Assembly: GCA_951812805.1 (NCBI GenBank)
Contig: CATOSZ010000009.1
Coordinates: forward strand, 1-64,000
Source: an uncultured Alphaproteobacteria bacterium
Lineage (GTDB): Bacteria > Pseudomonadota > Alphaproteobacteria > GCA-2731375
Length of the DNA stretch: 64,000 bases
Direction of reading: 5' to 3'
Part shown: piece by piece, positions 17,467 to 26,485 of the stretch
How the letters are laid out: each line of letters opens with the position of its first letter
How positions within the stretch are numbered: position 1 is the stretch's first letter
Translations under genes and position numbers: made by a program
Notes under the pieces: model-generated
Told to the model about the DNA's origin: nothing
Databases searched by the model: none
The model's input: the letters and a program-made list of their open reading frames with translations, nothing else

Positions 17467-18426
17467 TCACGCCTCCCGGCACACCTCATCCCGGAACCGC
17501 CGCCGGGCTTCGGGACACGCCTTCCGCCAGGCCCGGCGTAGCGCCTCCAGCTGCGCCGCCTCCGATGACCTCGCCCTGCCGCTCGCCGCCTTGCCGTCGA
17601 TCGCCGACAAGGCCTTGTCCAGCGTCGCCGACCCCGGCATCGACGCGCAAACTCCCGCCACCACGCGCTGGCGCGCGCGCGACAGTTTCGACAGGCGGTG
17701 CAGATCCCCCTCCCGGTCCGCCAATGCCGTCCCGGCAAGCGCTTCGGCGGCCTCGTCGTCGATGCCTTCGCCGATCGCCACCGCGCGGCGAACCGCGCGC
17801 GACGTCAGCCCCATCTTCGCGCTCGCATCGTCGGCGAAGGATCGGATGGAAATGTTTTCCATCCGATTTTTCTCCGCGAATTCAATGCTCTTGCGGTCTC
17901 CCCCATTGCATGCTTCGGGAAACAGCCGCTCGTACACCGCCTTGCGCGCCGCCAGGAACCGCGCCCGGTCCAGCGCCGTCAACTCGGCCCGGGCCAGGTT
18001 CTCGTCGATCTCCATCAAACGCACTTCGTCCGGCGTGCCGTCCACGATCATCGCCTCGATCTCCGTCCAGCCCAACACCCGCGCCGCCGCCAACCGGTGC
18101 GCGCCCGCCACCAGGGCGAACACCCCCGCGTCGGACGCCCCCCAGGCATGGGGACGCGTCGTATCCGCCTCCCGCCAGGGGCGCAGCAGCACCGGCGATT
18201 GCAGGCCGATGTCCCGCATCGAGGCGGCAATGGTCTCGATCTTCGCTTCATCGAGACCCAGCCGCAAGCGGTCCTCGACCCGGATCGCCGCCAGCGCCAC
18301 CGACAGCGTCCGCCGGGGACGCGCCGTTTCCAGTTCGCTCTGTTCGGCTTGGCCTTCCCCATTGCCCGTCCTTGCTTCCGGCGATAGCGAGCGGAACGCT
18401 TCCGCCAAGTTCCGTTGTTTCGTCAT
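17467..18426 (-). CDS. parB: ParB/RepB-family partition protein
   Basis: 319-residue plasmid partition DNA-binding protein. The ParB/Srx-like N-terminal domain shows VALAAIRVEDRLRLGLDEAK, LQSPVLLRP, the ligand-binding VAGAHRLAAARVLGW and MEIDENLARAELTALDRA, followed by a helix-turn-helix region (SAKMGLTSRAVRRAV). It starts with an ATGA overlap of 4 bp with parA, so the two are translationally coupled. A centromere site for it was not identified; the parS near 63385 would belong to the chromosomal system instead. Confidence 0.88.
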   Translation of the reverse strand: MTKQRNLAEAFRSLSPEARTGNGEGQAEQSELETARPRRTLSVALAAIRVEDRLRLGLDEAKIETIAASMRDIGLQSPVLLRPWREADTTRPHAWGASDAGVFALVAGAHRLAAARVLGWTEIEAMIVDGTPDEVRLMEIDENLARAELTALDRARFLAARKAVYERLFPEACNGGDRKSIEFAEKNRMENISIRSFADDASAKMGLTSRAVRRAVAIGEGIDDEAAEALAGTALADREGDLHRLSKLSRARQRVVAGVCASMPGSATLDKALSAIDGKAASGRARSSEAAQLEALRRAWRKACPEARRRFRDEVCREA

Positions 18427-19148
18427 GCCAGCCTCCCTTCGTTGTTCTTCGCCGTCGCCCGCACGGCGGGATGGGCCAACAATCGATCCAGCAGCGCCAG
18501 AACCTCCCCCGCCGCCTTGCCACGGGGCGCGTACTCCACCACGCCTTGGCCCGCCGTCAGGGCATGCACGAAGGCGGCGCGCTGTCCGAGAGGCGGCGCC
18601 ACCGCGTCCAGGCCCAGGTTCGCCAGCGCCGCCGCCGTCTCCGCCGCCAACCGGCCCCGCGCCGGCGCCGCGTTCACCACCGCCACCGCCGGAACATTTG
18701 CCAGCCGGGCCATGTCCAGGCTGTCGGTGACCGCGCAGAGATCGAACAACGCCGGGCGGCAGGGAATGACCACCAGATCGGCCGCCCGCGCCGCCGTCAA
18801 CGCCGCCCCCTCCGCGTGCGGCGCCGTGTCGATCAGCGCCAGGGCGATGCCGTCCTCGGCCGCCTCGCCCAGCACACGCTCGACATGACGCGCCGGGCAA
18901 TGCCGGACCACCGGCGATGTGGCGCCACGGACCTCCGCCCAGGCGCTGGCCGAGGCCTGCGGGTCCACGTCCAGCACCGCCGAGGGGAGACCGCGCGCTT
19001 GCGCCGCCACCGCCAGATTGACCGCCAGCGTCGTCTTGCCCGCCCCGCCCTTGCGCGAGAGCACCGCCAACCGGCGAAGTCCGCCCGGGGGTTGTGTATT
19101 CCGCGCCAGGGGGCGCGGGAAGGGGTGAATGTTGTGGGTCTTCGTCAT
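18423..19148 (-). CDS. parA: ParA-family partition ATPase
   Basis: 241-residue Walker-type ATPase of the plasmid-partition ParA class. The deviant Walker A motif SRKGGAGKTT is near residue 31, with Walker A' LDVDPQASA and Walker B LALIDTAPH. No N-terminal helix-turn-helix is present, so it is a short (type Ib-like) ParA with a 25-residue unstructured extension. It overlaps repC and parB by ATGA on both sides, forming one replication-partition operon. Confidence 0.92.
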   Translation of the reverse strand: MTKTHNIHPFPRPLARNTQPPGGLRRLAVLSRKGGAGKTTLAVNLAVAAQARGLPSAVLDVDPQASASAWAEVRGATSPVVRHCPARHVERVLGEAAEDGIALALIDTAPHAEGAALTAARAADLVVIPCRPALFDLCAVTDSLDMARLANVPAVAVVNAAPARGRLAAETAAALANLGLDAVAPPLGQRAAFVHALTAGQGVVEYAPRGKAAGEVLALLDRLLAHPAVRATAKNNEGRLA

Positions 19149-20599
19149 CGGTTCTGTTCCTTTCCCGTGGTTGTGTTGAGCAGGCCGTACACGGAGCGGG
19201 CGAGATGCAGCTCCCCCGTCCCGGCCCGCGCCGTCAGTGCGCGCAAGTAGCCGCCGGGGCGGCGCACCTCGCCCCGGTGGTGCTTGGCGGCGACGACGAT
19301 CACCGCCATCGCCGCCCCCTCCCGGCCCATTGCCCGGCAGGCCTCCCCCCAGGCATGGGGCGAGATGCCGAGTTCGGCGGCGTGCTCGCCCGCCGCGTCG
19401 ATCAACGAGGACCAGGAGGGATGTTCATCGAGCGGCAGCCGATGGCGCAGGCCCGGCGGCAGGATCGCCAGCAGGTTGTCCCACGACACCCGGGGCCGGG
19501 GCACATCCCCGTGCCGGCCCCCTTCCTCTCCGCCGCGCCCCGGCGGGTGCCGGTGAGCCGCCACCGCCGCGCCCCCTTCGTCCCTTGCCGGCCCGGCGGC
19601 CGCTTCGCCGCCGCTTACCGGTATTCCTTGATCAGGAACTAGGTTTGTATTGTCATCTAATGGTGGCGGACACGGATGTCCGCCAGGGCGGACATATCGG
19701 TCCCCCGTGGCGGACATATTGGCCGGCAAGTCATTGTCGTCGTTGGGGGAATTGTCCCCGGGCGGGTCCACGGGCCGATCTTCCCCGATCAGACGCCACA
19801 GACGGGCGTCGAAGGCGCGGAGTTCGGCCAGTCGTTGACGCAAGCCATCGAGGGGTGTTTCGGCGCGGATCCGCTCTGCGAAGCCCTGTAATCCCTGCCA
19901 GAGCGTCTCGGCGATCTCGTCGCTCACGCGCTGGTGTTCGAGGGCCCATTCGATGGCGGCGCGGATGCCCTTGCGGGCCGTGCCGATCTCCCGCTTGAGC
20001 CGGCGCCATTCGGCCCTGTTCCGGACCAGGGTCTGTTCCAGCCGTGCCAGGCGGGGCAGCAGGGCGGCGGCGGGCGAGAGGTCCAGGCCATAGGCCTCGA
20101 CGATCCGGCCCTCGCCGTCGCGGCGCCCGAAGCGGCGGTGGTTGGGAGAATCACGGAAGGCCAGGGCGCCCAGTTCCATCATCCGCCGCTCGTTGCGCCG
20201 GACCTGGCGGGGGGAGATACCGAGCTGTTGGGCCGCCTTCTCCACCGAGAGCCAGACGACGGGTCGTCCGCCCGGCGCCCAGTCGCTCTCCCTGGTGTAG
20301 GTGAGCAGCAGCTCGTAGTGGCTGATCAGGCCGCGTGTCCAGCCGTCCTCGAGGCCGACCCGGCGCAGGACGGCGAGGATCTCGAAGCGCTTGATGCCCT
20401 CGGGCAGGCCGAGAAAGCTCTCCGCGCCCCTCTCGGCCTGCTTGTGGACCGGGGAGCGTTCCCGGCCGCCGCTCGGGTTGAGGCTCTCGTTGGCGAGCCA
20501 GGGACGCTGTACTGTACTGTGCTGGTGTTGGAAGTGGTGTGCTGTTGCATGGTTGATCGACCGGGGCGGGACCGGGCGATATCTCCGGGAACCTTGCAT
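19145..20599 (-). CDS. repC: RepC-type plasmid replication initiator
   Basis: About 484 residues. The N-terminal winged-helix region has the pattern LSVEKAAQQLGISPRQVRRN and AYGLDLSPAAALLPRL, followed by helices and a Pro/Gly-rich linker. The conserved C-terminal domain contains SPHAWGEACRAMGREGAAMAV and RRPGGYLRALTARA, as in RepC initiators of alphaproteobacterial plasmids. The gene order repC-parA-parB differs from classical repABC. The ATG at 20599 is the best in-frame start; the open frame otherwise continues into the intron. A truncated second copy, attached to the same terminator and introns, lies at 33800-34632. Confidence 0.88.
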   Translation of the reverse strand: MQGSRRYRPVPPRSINHATAHHFQHQHSTVQRPWLANESLNPSGGRERSPVHKQAERGAESFLGLPEGIKRFEILAVLRRVGLEDGWTRGLISHYELLLTYTRESDWAPGGRPVVWLSVEKAAQQLGISPRQVRRNERRMMELGALAFRDSPNHRRFGRRDGEGRIVEAYGLDLSPAAALLPRLARLEQTLVRNRAEWRRLKREIGTARKGIRAAIEWALEHQRVSDEIAETLWQGLQGFAERIRAETPLDGLRQRLAELRAFDARLWRLIGEDRPVDPPGDNSPNDDNDLPANMSATGDRYVRPGGHPCPPPLDDNTNLVPDQGIPVSGGEAAAGPARDEGGAAVAAHRHPPGRGGEEGGRHGDVPRPRVSWDNLLAILPPGLRHRLPLDEHPSWSSLIDAAGEHAAELGISPHAWGEACRAMGREGAAMAVIVVAAKHHRGEVRRPGGYLRALTARAGTGELHLARSVYGLLNTTTGKEQNR

Positions 20600-20605
20600 T
20601 TGCCC

Positions 20606-20766
20606 TTGACAGGGAATCGCCGAGGGCACATCTTCCTCTAACTCTGGTTGAGGAGGATGAACTTGCTGACGGCATCGTGGACATCGGGAATCTGCACCCA
20701 ATGTTCGGACAAATGGTGAGGTTATCGAGGACATCGTTAGGGGCCGCTTCGGCGGCCCCTTTTCTT
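20606..20766 (+). ncRNA. Candidate countertranscribed RNA opposite the repC leader
   Basis: On the strand opposite to repC there is a TTGACA at 20606-20611 with a weak -10-like CATCTT 17 bp later, and a strong rho-independent terminator at 20740-20766. The predicted transcript (roughly 20640-20766) would be antisense to the repC leader, as in the small regulatory RNAs of repABC plasmids. There is no long ORF. The terminator is also the target behind which intron A inserted. The promoter is weak by eye, so this is a hypothesis. Confidence 0.4.
20740..20766 (+). terminator. Rho-independent terminator; group II intron target
   Basis: Stem GGGGCCGC (20740-20747), loop TTCG, stem GCGGCCCC (20752-20759), then TTTTCTT. 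Intron A starts one base later at 20768. The same structure with one G-U pair stands before the intron at 33633-33660. Confidence 0.9.
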
Positions 20767-20767
20767 G

Positions 20768-22674
20768 GTGTGCCTGGCATGGCGTTGATCTAGGAGATGG
20801 AAGTTCTCTACGGGCCGTAACGACCGGAACCGTTAGCTGAAGGCAACTGCGTCGCCGCGAGGTGGGGTGGGGAGGAAGCCGGAGGCAAAATCCGGAGCGG
20901 ACGAACAGAAACCGGATATCAGGCCGGTGCGATGGGGTAAGCCAGCAATGGATGGCGATGCCCGATAGTCGTTCGGACATCGCATTGGTAAATCCGGCCG
21001 CGACCGGCGGAAAGATCAAGGTTTTACCCAGGGAGATCTCCAGCGCTCTCGGGGGAACCGAGTAGCGACCCGGCGACGGGGAGCGACGGCGGTGGAGAAG
21101 TCAGCCGAGGCCATAGTAGGGGCCGCGAGGCGCCGAAGGGCCGAATCCGAATAGCAAGGAGCAGTCTGGACCAACTCGATGAGCATGGAGCGGCAGCAAG
21201 GCGGTGGCTATCAATTGGACCTTTTCGACGAGGCCCTGATGAAGGCGCTGCGCCCCGAGGCCCCTGGTGACGGCGGAACCGGAACTGGAGCCTGCGAGGT
21301 GCCACAAGTGCGCACGGCGTTGGACCGGCAACGAGCCTTGACGCAAGACCTGATGGAACGGGTGGTGAGTTCCGCCAACCTGAACCAAGCCTACAAGCGG
21401 GTGAAGGCGAACAAGGGGTCGGCGGGCGTGGATGGGATGACCATCCAAGACCTGCGGCTCTGGCTCGTCGATCACAAGGACGCGCTGGTGGCGGCGTTGT
21501 CGCGAGGCGACTATCGGCCCCAACCGGTGAAGGGGGTCTCGATCCCCAAGCCGGGAGGCGGGATGCGGCAATTGGGCATCCCGACGGTGCTGGATCGTCT
21601 GGTTCAGCAAGCCATCCTGCACGTCCTTCAGCCGATCCTCGATCCGGGTTTCTCGGCTTCGAGTTTCGGCTTCCGTCCGGGCCGGAGCGCTCACGATGCT
21701 CTGGCCCAAGCGGGTAAGTACGTTGCCGAAGGCCGCGGGATTGTGGTCGACCTGGATCTGGAGGCGTTCTTCGACCGGGTCAATCACGACATTCTGATGT
21801 CCCGACTGGCTGGGCGGATTGGCGACAAGCGCCTGCTGCGCACCATCCGTCGCTTTCTGCAAGCGGGGATGATGCAGACCGGCGTCTGCATCCGGCGCCA
21901 TGAGGGCACGCCGCAAGGCGGCCCGCTGTCGCCGCTGCTGGCCAATCTTCTACTGGACGATCTGGACCGGATGCTGGAGGCGCGGGGCCATAGCTTCTGC
22001 CGTTATGCCGACGACGTGAACATCTACGTTCGCACTCGAGCGGCGGGCGAGCGGGTGATGGCCTCGGTCGCCGAATTCCTCCAAGGCAGGTTGCATCTGC
22101 GGGTCAACCAGGAGAAAAGTGCCGTCGCTCCGGCCGGGGACCGCAAGTTCCTCGGCCACCGGCTGTTGTCGGATGGATCGCTCGGCATCGCGCCGCAAAG
22201 CCTGCGGCGGGCGAAGCAACGGGTTCGCGAGATCACCCGGCGCAACCGGGGCATCAGCCTCGCGCGCATGGTCGGCGAACTCAACGGCTTCCTCGCCGGC
22301 TGGGTGACGTACTTCCGCCATGCCCGTTGCGCGAGCCAGCTTCGGCGTCTCGACGGCTGGATCCGTCGAAAACTGCGCTGTGTCCGGCTCAAGCAATGCA
22401 AGCGCACCAAGGCGCAAGCGGACTTCCTGCGAAGCCTCGGGGTGCCCGAGCGGCGGGCCTGGATCTTGGCTCTCTCCGGCAAGGGCTGGTGGCGCAAGTC
22501 CCTCAGCTATCAAGCCACCGAAGCCATGACCCTGGCTTGGTTCGAAGGCCAGGGGCTTGTCCCTATGACCGATAGGTATCTCGCGTTACAACTGACCGGA
22601 AACCGCCGTGGTACGTAGAACGTATGCCCGGTGGTGTGGGAGGAGGGGCGCCGAGAGGACCCCTCCTACCCGAT
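20768..22674 (+). mobile_element. Group II intron copy A (class C-like, 1907 bp)
   Basis: Starts with the group II consensus-like GTGTGCC and ends ...CCCGAT, with an RT gene at 21179-22618 and about 410 bp of structured 5' RNA region before it. It is inserted just behind a rho-independent terminator, as known for bacterial class C introns. Near the 3' end a stem (22638-22648 with 22660-22671) forms a terminator-like hairpin, and copy B follows immediately. Boundaries come from comparing five copies. Confidence 0.9.
21179..22618 (+). CDS. ltrA: Group II intron reverse transcriptase/maturase (copy A)
   Basis: 479-residue RT/maturase that splices and mobilises its host intron. Visible RT blocks are NKGSAGVDGMTI, GGGMRQLGIPTVLDR, FGFRPGRSAHDAL, DLDLEAFFDRVNHD, GTPQGGPLSPLLANL and YADD at residues 276-279, followed by the maturase (X) domain (RNRGISLARMVGELNGFLAGWVTYF). 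No C-terminal HNH endonuclease is seen, consistent with class C. The start region has AAGGAG 18 bp upstream of the ATG. Its translation is identical in copies B, C and D, implying recent spread or gene conversion. Confidence 0.95.
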   Translation: MSMERQQGGGYQLDLFDEALMKALRPEAPGDGGTGTGACEVPQVRTALDRQRALTQDLMERVVSSANLNQAYKRVKANKGSAGVDGMTIQDLRLWLVDHKDALVAALSRGDYRPQPVKGVSIPKPGGGMRQLGIPTVLDRLVQQAILHVLQPILDPGFSASSFGFRPGRSAHDALAQAGKYVAEGRGIVVDLDLEAFFDRVNHDILMSRLAGRIGDKRLLRTIRRFLQAGMMQTGVCIRRHEGTPQGGPLSPLLANLLLDDLDRMLEARGHSFCRYADDVNIYVRTRAAGERVMASVAEFLQGRLHLRVNQEKSAVAPAGDRKFLGHRLLSDGSLGIAPQSLRRAKQRVREITRRNRGISLARMVGELNGFLAGWVTYFRHARCASQLRRLDGWIRRKLRCVRLKQCKRTKAQADFLRSLGVPERRAWILALSGKGWWRKSLSYQATEAMTLAWFEGQGLVPMTDRYLALQLTGNRRGT

Positions 22675-24580
22675 TGTGCCTGGCATGGCGTTGATCTAGG
22701 AGATGGAAGTTCTCTACGGGCCGTAACGACCGGAACCGTTAGCTGAAGGCAACTGCGTCGCCGCGAGGTGGGGTGGGGAGGAAGCCGGAGGCAAAATCCG
22801 GAGCGGACGAACAGAAACCGGATATCAGGCCGGTGCGATGGGGTAAGCCAGCAATGGATGGCGATGCCCGATAGTCGTTCGGACATCGCATTGGTAAATC
22901 CGGCCGCGACCGGCGGAAAGATCAAGGTTTTACCCAGGGAGATCTCCAGCGCTCTCGGGGGAACCGAGTAGCGACCCGGCGACGGGGAGCGACGGCGGTG
23001 GAGAAGTCAGCCGAGGCCATAGTAGGGGCCGCGAGGCGCCGAAGGGCCGAATCCGAATAGCAAGGAGCAGTCTGGACCAACTCGATGAGCATGGAGCGGC
23101 AGCAAGGCGGTGGCTATCAATTGGACCTTTTCGACGAGGCCCTGATGAAGGCGCTGCGCCCCGAGGCCCCTGGTGACGGCGGAACCGGAACTGGAGCCTG
23201 CGAGGTGCCACAAGTGCGCACGGCGTTGGACCGGCAACGAGCCTTGACGCAAGACCTGATGGAACGGGTGGTGAGTTCCGCCAACCTGAACCAAGCCTAC
23301 AAGCGGGTGAAGGCGAACAAGGGGTCGGCGGGCGTGGATGGGATGACCATCCAAGACCTGCGGCTCTGGCTCGTCGATCACAAGGACGCGCTGGTGGCGG
23401 CGTTGTCGCGAGGCGACTATCGGCCCCAACCGGTGAAGGGGGTCTCGATCCCCAAGCCGGGAGGCGGGATGCGGCAATTGGGCATCCCGACGGTGCTGGA
23501 TCGTCTGGTTCAGCAAGCCATCCTGCACGTCCTTCAGCCGATCCTCGATCCGGGTTTCTCGGCTTCGAGTTTCGGCTTCCGTCCGGGCCGGAGCGCTCAC
23601 GATGCTCTGGCCCAAGCGGGTAAGTACGTTGCCGAAGGCCGCGGGATTGTGGTCGACCTGGATCTGGAGGCGTTCTTCGACCGGGTCAATCACGACATTC
23701 TGATGTCCCGACTGGCTGGGCGGATTGGCGACAAGCGCCTGCTGCGCACCATCCGTCGCTTTCTGCAAGCGGGGATGATGCAGACCGGCGTCTGCATCCG
23801 GCGCCATGAGGGCACGCCGCAAGGCGGCCCGCTGTCGCCGCTGCTGGCCAATCTTCTACTGGACGATCTGGACCGGATGCTGGAGGCGCGGGGCCATAGC
23901 TTCTGCCGTTATGCCGACGACGTGAACATCTACGTTCGCACTCGAGCGGCGGGCGAGCGGGTGATGGCCTCGGTCGCCGAATTCCTCCAAGGCAGGTTGC
24001 ATCTGCGGGTCAACCAGGAGAAAAGTGCCGTCGCTCCGGCCGGGGACCGCAAGTTCCTCGGCCACCGGCTGTTGTCGGATGGATCGCTCGGCATCGCGCC
24101 GCAAAGCCTGCGGCGGGCGAAGCAACGGGTTCGCGAGATCACCCGGCGCAACCGGGGCATCAGCCTCGCGCGCATGGTCGGCGAACTCAACGGCTTCCTC
24201 GCCGGCTGGGTGACGTACTTCCGCCATGCCCGTTGCGCGAGCCAGCTTCGGCGTCTCGACGGCTGGATCCGTCGAAAACTGCGCTGTGTCCGGCTCAAGC
24301 AATGCAAGCGCACCAAGGCGCAAGCGGACTTCCTGCGAAGCCTCGGGGTGCCCGAGCGGCGGGCCTGGATCTTGGCTCTCTCCGGCAAGGGCTGGTGGCG
24401 CAAGTCCCTCAGCTATCAAGCCACCGAAGCCATGACCCTGGCTTGGTTCGAAGGCCAGGGGCTTGTCCCTATGACCGATAGGTATCTCGCGTTACAACTG
24501 ACCGGAAACCGCCGTGGTACGTAGAACGTATGCCCGGTGGTGTGGGAGGAGGGGCGCCGAGAGGACCCCTCCTACCCGAT
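22674..24580 (+). mobile_element. Group II intron copy B, in tandem behind copy A
   Basis: Same 1907-bp intron, directly abutting copy A. At the junction the first two bases of the intron read TT instead of GT (CCCGATTGTGCC versus CCCGATTGTGTGCC at the other tandem joint), so the 5' splice-site sequence of copy B is altered and splicing may be impaired. The 3' end is at 24580, followed by TGTCGCGTGACAT. Confidence 0.88.
23085..24524 (+). CDS. ltrA: Group II intron reverse transcriptase/maturase (copy B)
   Basis: Identical 479-residue RT/maturase to copy A, with the YADD active site intact and no frameshift. It could act in trans on all copies of this intron. It is flanked by intron RNA domains and has no independent promoter that I can see. 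Confidence 0.95.
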   Translation: MSMERQQGGGYQLDLFDEALMKALRPEAPGDGGTGTGACEVPQVRTALDRQRALTQDLMERVVSSANLNQAYKRVKANKGSAGVDGMTIQDLRLWLVDHKDALVAALSRGDYRPQPVKGVSIPKPGGGMRQLGIPTVLDRLVQQAILHVLQPILDPGFSASSFGFRPGRSAHDALAQAGKYVAEGRGIVVDLDLEAFFDRVNHDILMSRLAGRIGDKRLLRTIRRFLQAGMMQTGVCIRRHEGTPQGGPLSPLLANLLLDDLDRMLEARGHSFCRYADDVNIYVRTRAAGERVMASVAEFLQGRLHLRVNQEKSAVAPAGDRKFLGHRLLSDGSLGIAPQSLRRAKQRVREITRRNRGISLARMVGELNGFLAGWVTYFRHARCASQLRRLDGWIRRKLRCVRLKQCKRTKAQADFLRSLGVPERRAWILALSGKGWWRKSLSYQATEAMTLAWFEGQGLVPMTDRYLALQLTGNRRGT

Positions 24581-24726
24581 TGTCGCGTGACATATTCTTG
24601 AAATAGTCCATTGACAAAAGGCTGCTCCCGCGTTAGCGGTTCCTCTCAATCCGGCGCAAAACAGCAAAATTCGTGAACAAACAAGGAACATGGGAGAAGC
24701 ACGCCGGAGCAGGCTGGCATGGCCGG

Positions 24727-26485
24727 GTGAGCGTGCCTACGAACGTGACGCCCGACCTCCAACCGTAGGTCATGACAGTAATGGGGGCAGCGGCGGCGGG
24801 ACATTCAACGTTCTTACCCGGGGAGATCTCCGAGGGTCCATTCGGCGGTGGCCGGGTGGTAAGGGGGAAGGAGGCGACGACGACCCGCTGACGCCCCCGG
24901 AGAAGTCGGATTCTCTCATAGTAGCAGTGATGCCGGTGAAAGCCGGTGGAGCGAAGGGGGGAATGGATTGAGAAGGTTGAGCCAGCGTCAATTGAACTTC
25001 GCGTTTGCCGACAGTCCGCCCACGGGACGTCCCGGGCGGGGCGGGGCCTCGAGGGGCGTGGACGTAACCGCGTCGCGCGAGGTCCTGCTGCTGACAGCGA
25101 AGGGCAAGACCACGACCCGGCTCGACGCCGTGGGAACAGCCGGCGAGAGCCGGCTGTTGGAGGCGGTGGCGGACGAGGCGAACCTGTCTCGCGCGCTGCT
25201 GAAGGTCCTTCGTAACAAGGGCGCTCCCGGTGCGGACGGCGAGACGGTGGTGCAAGTGGAGGCGCGTGCCTCTGCCCTGCTCGCCGCGCTCGGCCGCGAG
25301 CTGCTGGAGGGGAACTATCGCCCCGGCGCGATCCGCCGGGCGATGATCGCGAAGCCGGGCGGCGGGGAGAGGCCTCTGGGCATTCCCAACGTCCGGGATC
25401 GGGTGGTGCAGCAGGCACTGCTTCAGGTCCTGGGGCCGATCTTCGAGCCCGGCTTCCATCCCAGCAGCCACGGCTTCCGGCCGGGCCGGGGGGCGCCAAC
25501 GGCCATCGCCGAGGTGAAGGGGCATCTCCGTGCGGGGCACACGGTCCTGGTAGATCTGGATATCTCGCGGTTCTTCGACGAGGTCCAGCATCAACGCCTG
25601 CTGGCCCGGTTGGGCCGGCGGGTGGGGGGACCGGCGTGTCCTGGCGCTGGTGCGCGGGATCCTGCGGGCGAAGGTCCAATTGCCGGACGGCCGCCTGATC
25701 GCCAATGAGGCGGGAGTCCCGCAAGGGGGTTCGCTCTCGCCGTTGCTTTCCAACATCGTGCTCGACGAGCTCGACTGGGAACTGGCCAGGCGGGGCCACC
25801 GCTTCGTGCGCTACGCCGACGACACCTGTGTGTTCGTGCGCAGCGCGCGAGCGGGCCGGCGGGTGATGGCGTCCCTGGGGCGTTTCCTGCAAGGCCGCAT
25901 GCGGCTGAGCTTGAACGCCCGCAAGAGCCGCCTCACCTGTCCGGAGGCGACCCATTTCCTCGGCTTCCGCTTCGTGGTGGCGGCCGACGGGTCGGTAGCG
26001 GTGCACCTCTCGGCCAAAGCCAAGCAGCGGCTCGACGCCAGGATCCGGGAAGTGACCCCCCGGAACTGGGGCCAGTTCCGGCTGTGCACGGGGGAGGGGG
26101 TTTGGCTCTTTGCCCGCTTCGATGCCCACATTCGGCGGCGTCTTCGGATGCTCGCCGTCCGGCAGAAGAAGCGTCCCCGCTTCCTCGTGCGCCACCTTGT
26201 TGCGAAAGGGGTCAGAGTGCGGACGGCCAAGCTCGCGGCCTATTCGGGCCGCGGGCTCTGGTACCGGAGCAACCATGCCGGCGTCACGCGGGCCTATCCG
26301 AACGCCTGGTTCCACCAGCGTCTGGTCTCGCTCGTCACCCGCTGGCAGGACCTGAACCCGCCGCCCACGGCATCGCGCCAGCTCCGGCTGGAGGTCTGAT
26401 CGATCGATCCAAGGAGCCGGATGCGTGGCCCGCATGTCCGGTTCTGTGAGAGGCACGGCGGGGCAACCCGCCGTGCCTACTCGAC
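24727..26485 (+). mobile_element. Second, different group II intron
   Basis: A distinct group II intron. The 3' end shows a classic domain V (GAGCCGGATGCG ... CGCATGTCCGGTTC, about 26413-26446) and a GC-rich domain VI hairpin, ending CTACTCGAC at 26485. The 5' end is uncertain; GTGAGCG at 24727 is the best candidate. Its RT gene is frameshifted. Sequence 24581-24726, between copy B and this intron, shows no gene. Confidence 0.7.
24968..26399 (+). pseudogene. Frameshifted group II intron RT/maturase
   Basis: Two overlapping open frames form one RT. The first (24968-25708) carries NKGAPGADGETVV, GGGERPLGIPNVRDR, HGFRPGRGAPTAI and DLDISRFFDEV. The second (to 26399) carries GVPQGGSLSPLLSNI, YADD, and a maturase-like C-terminus. 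They join at a run of six G near 25625-25632; five G would restore frame (RRVGDRRVLALV). The thumb region is also odd: after REVTPRN about 15 expected residues of the usual RG..L..M...LN..L.GW pattern are missing. Start is a TTG behind a GGGGGGAA stretch. Inactivation is likely unless ribosomes slip. Confidence 0.85.
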
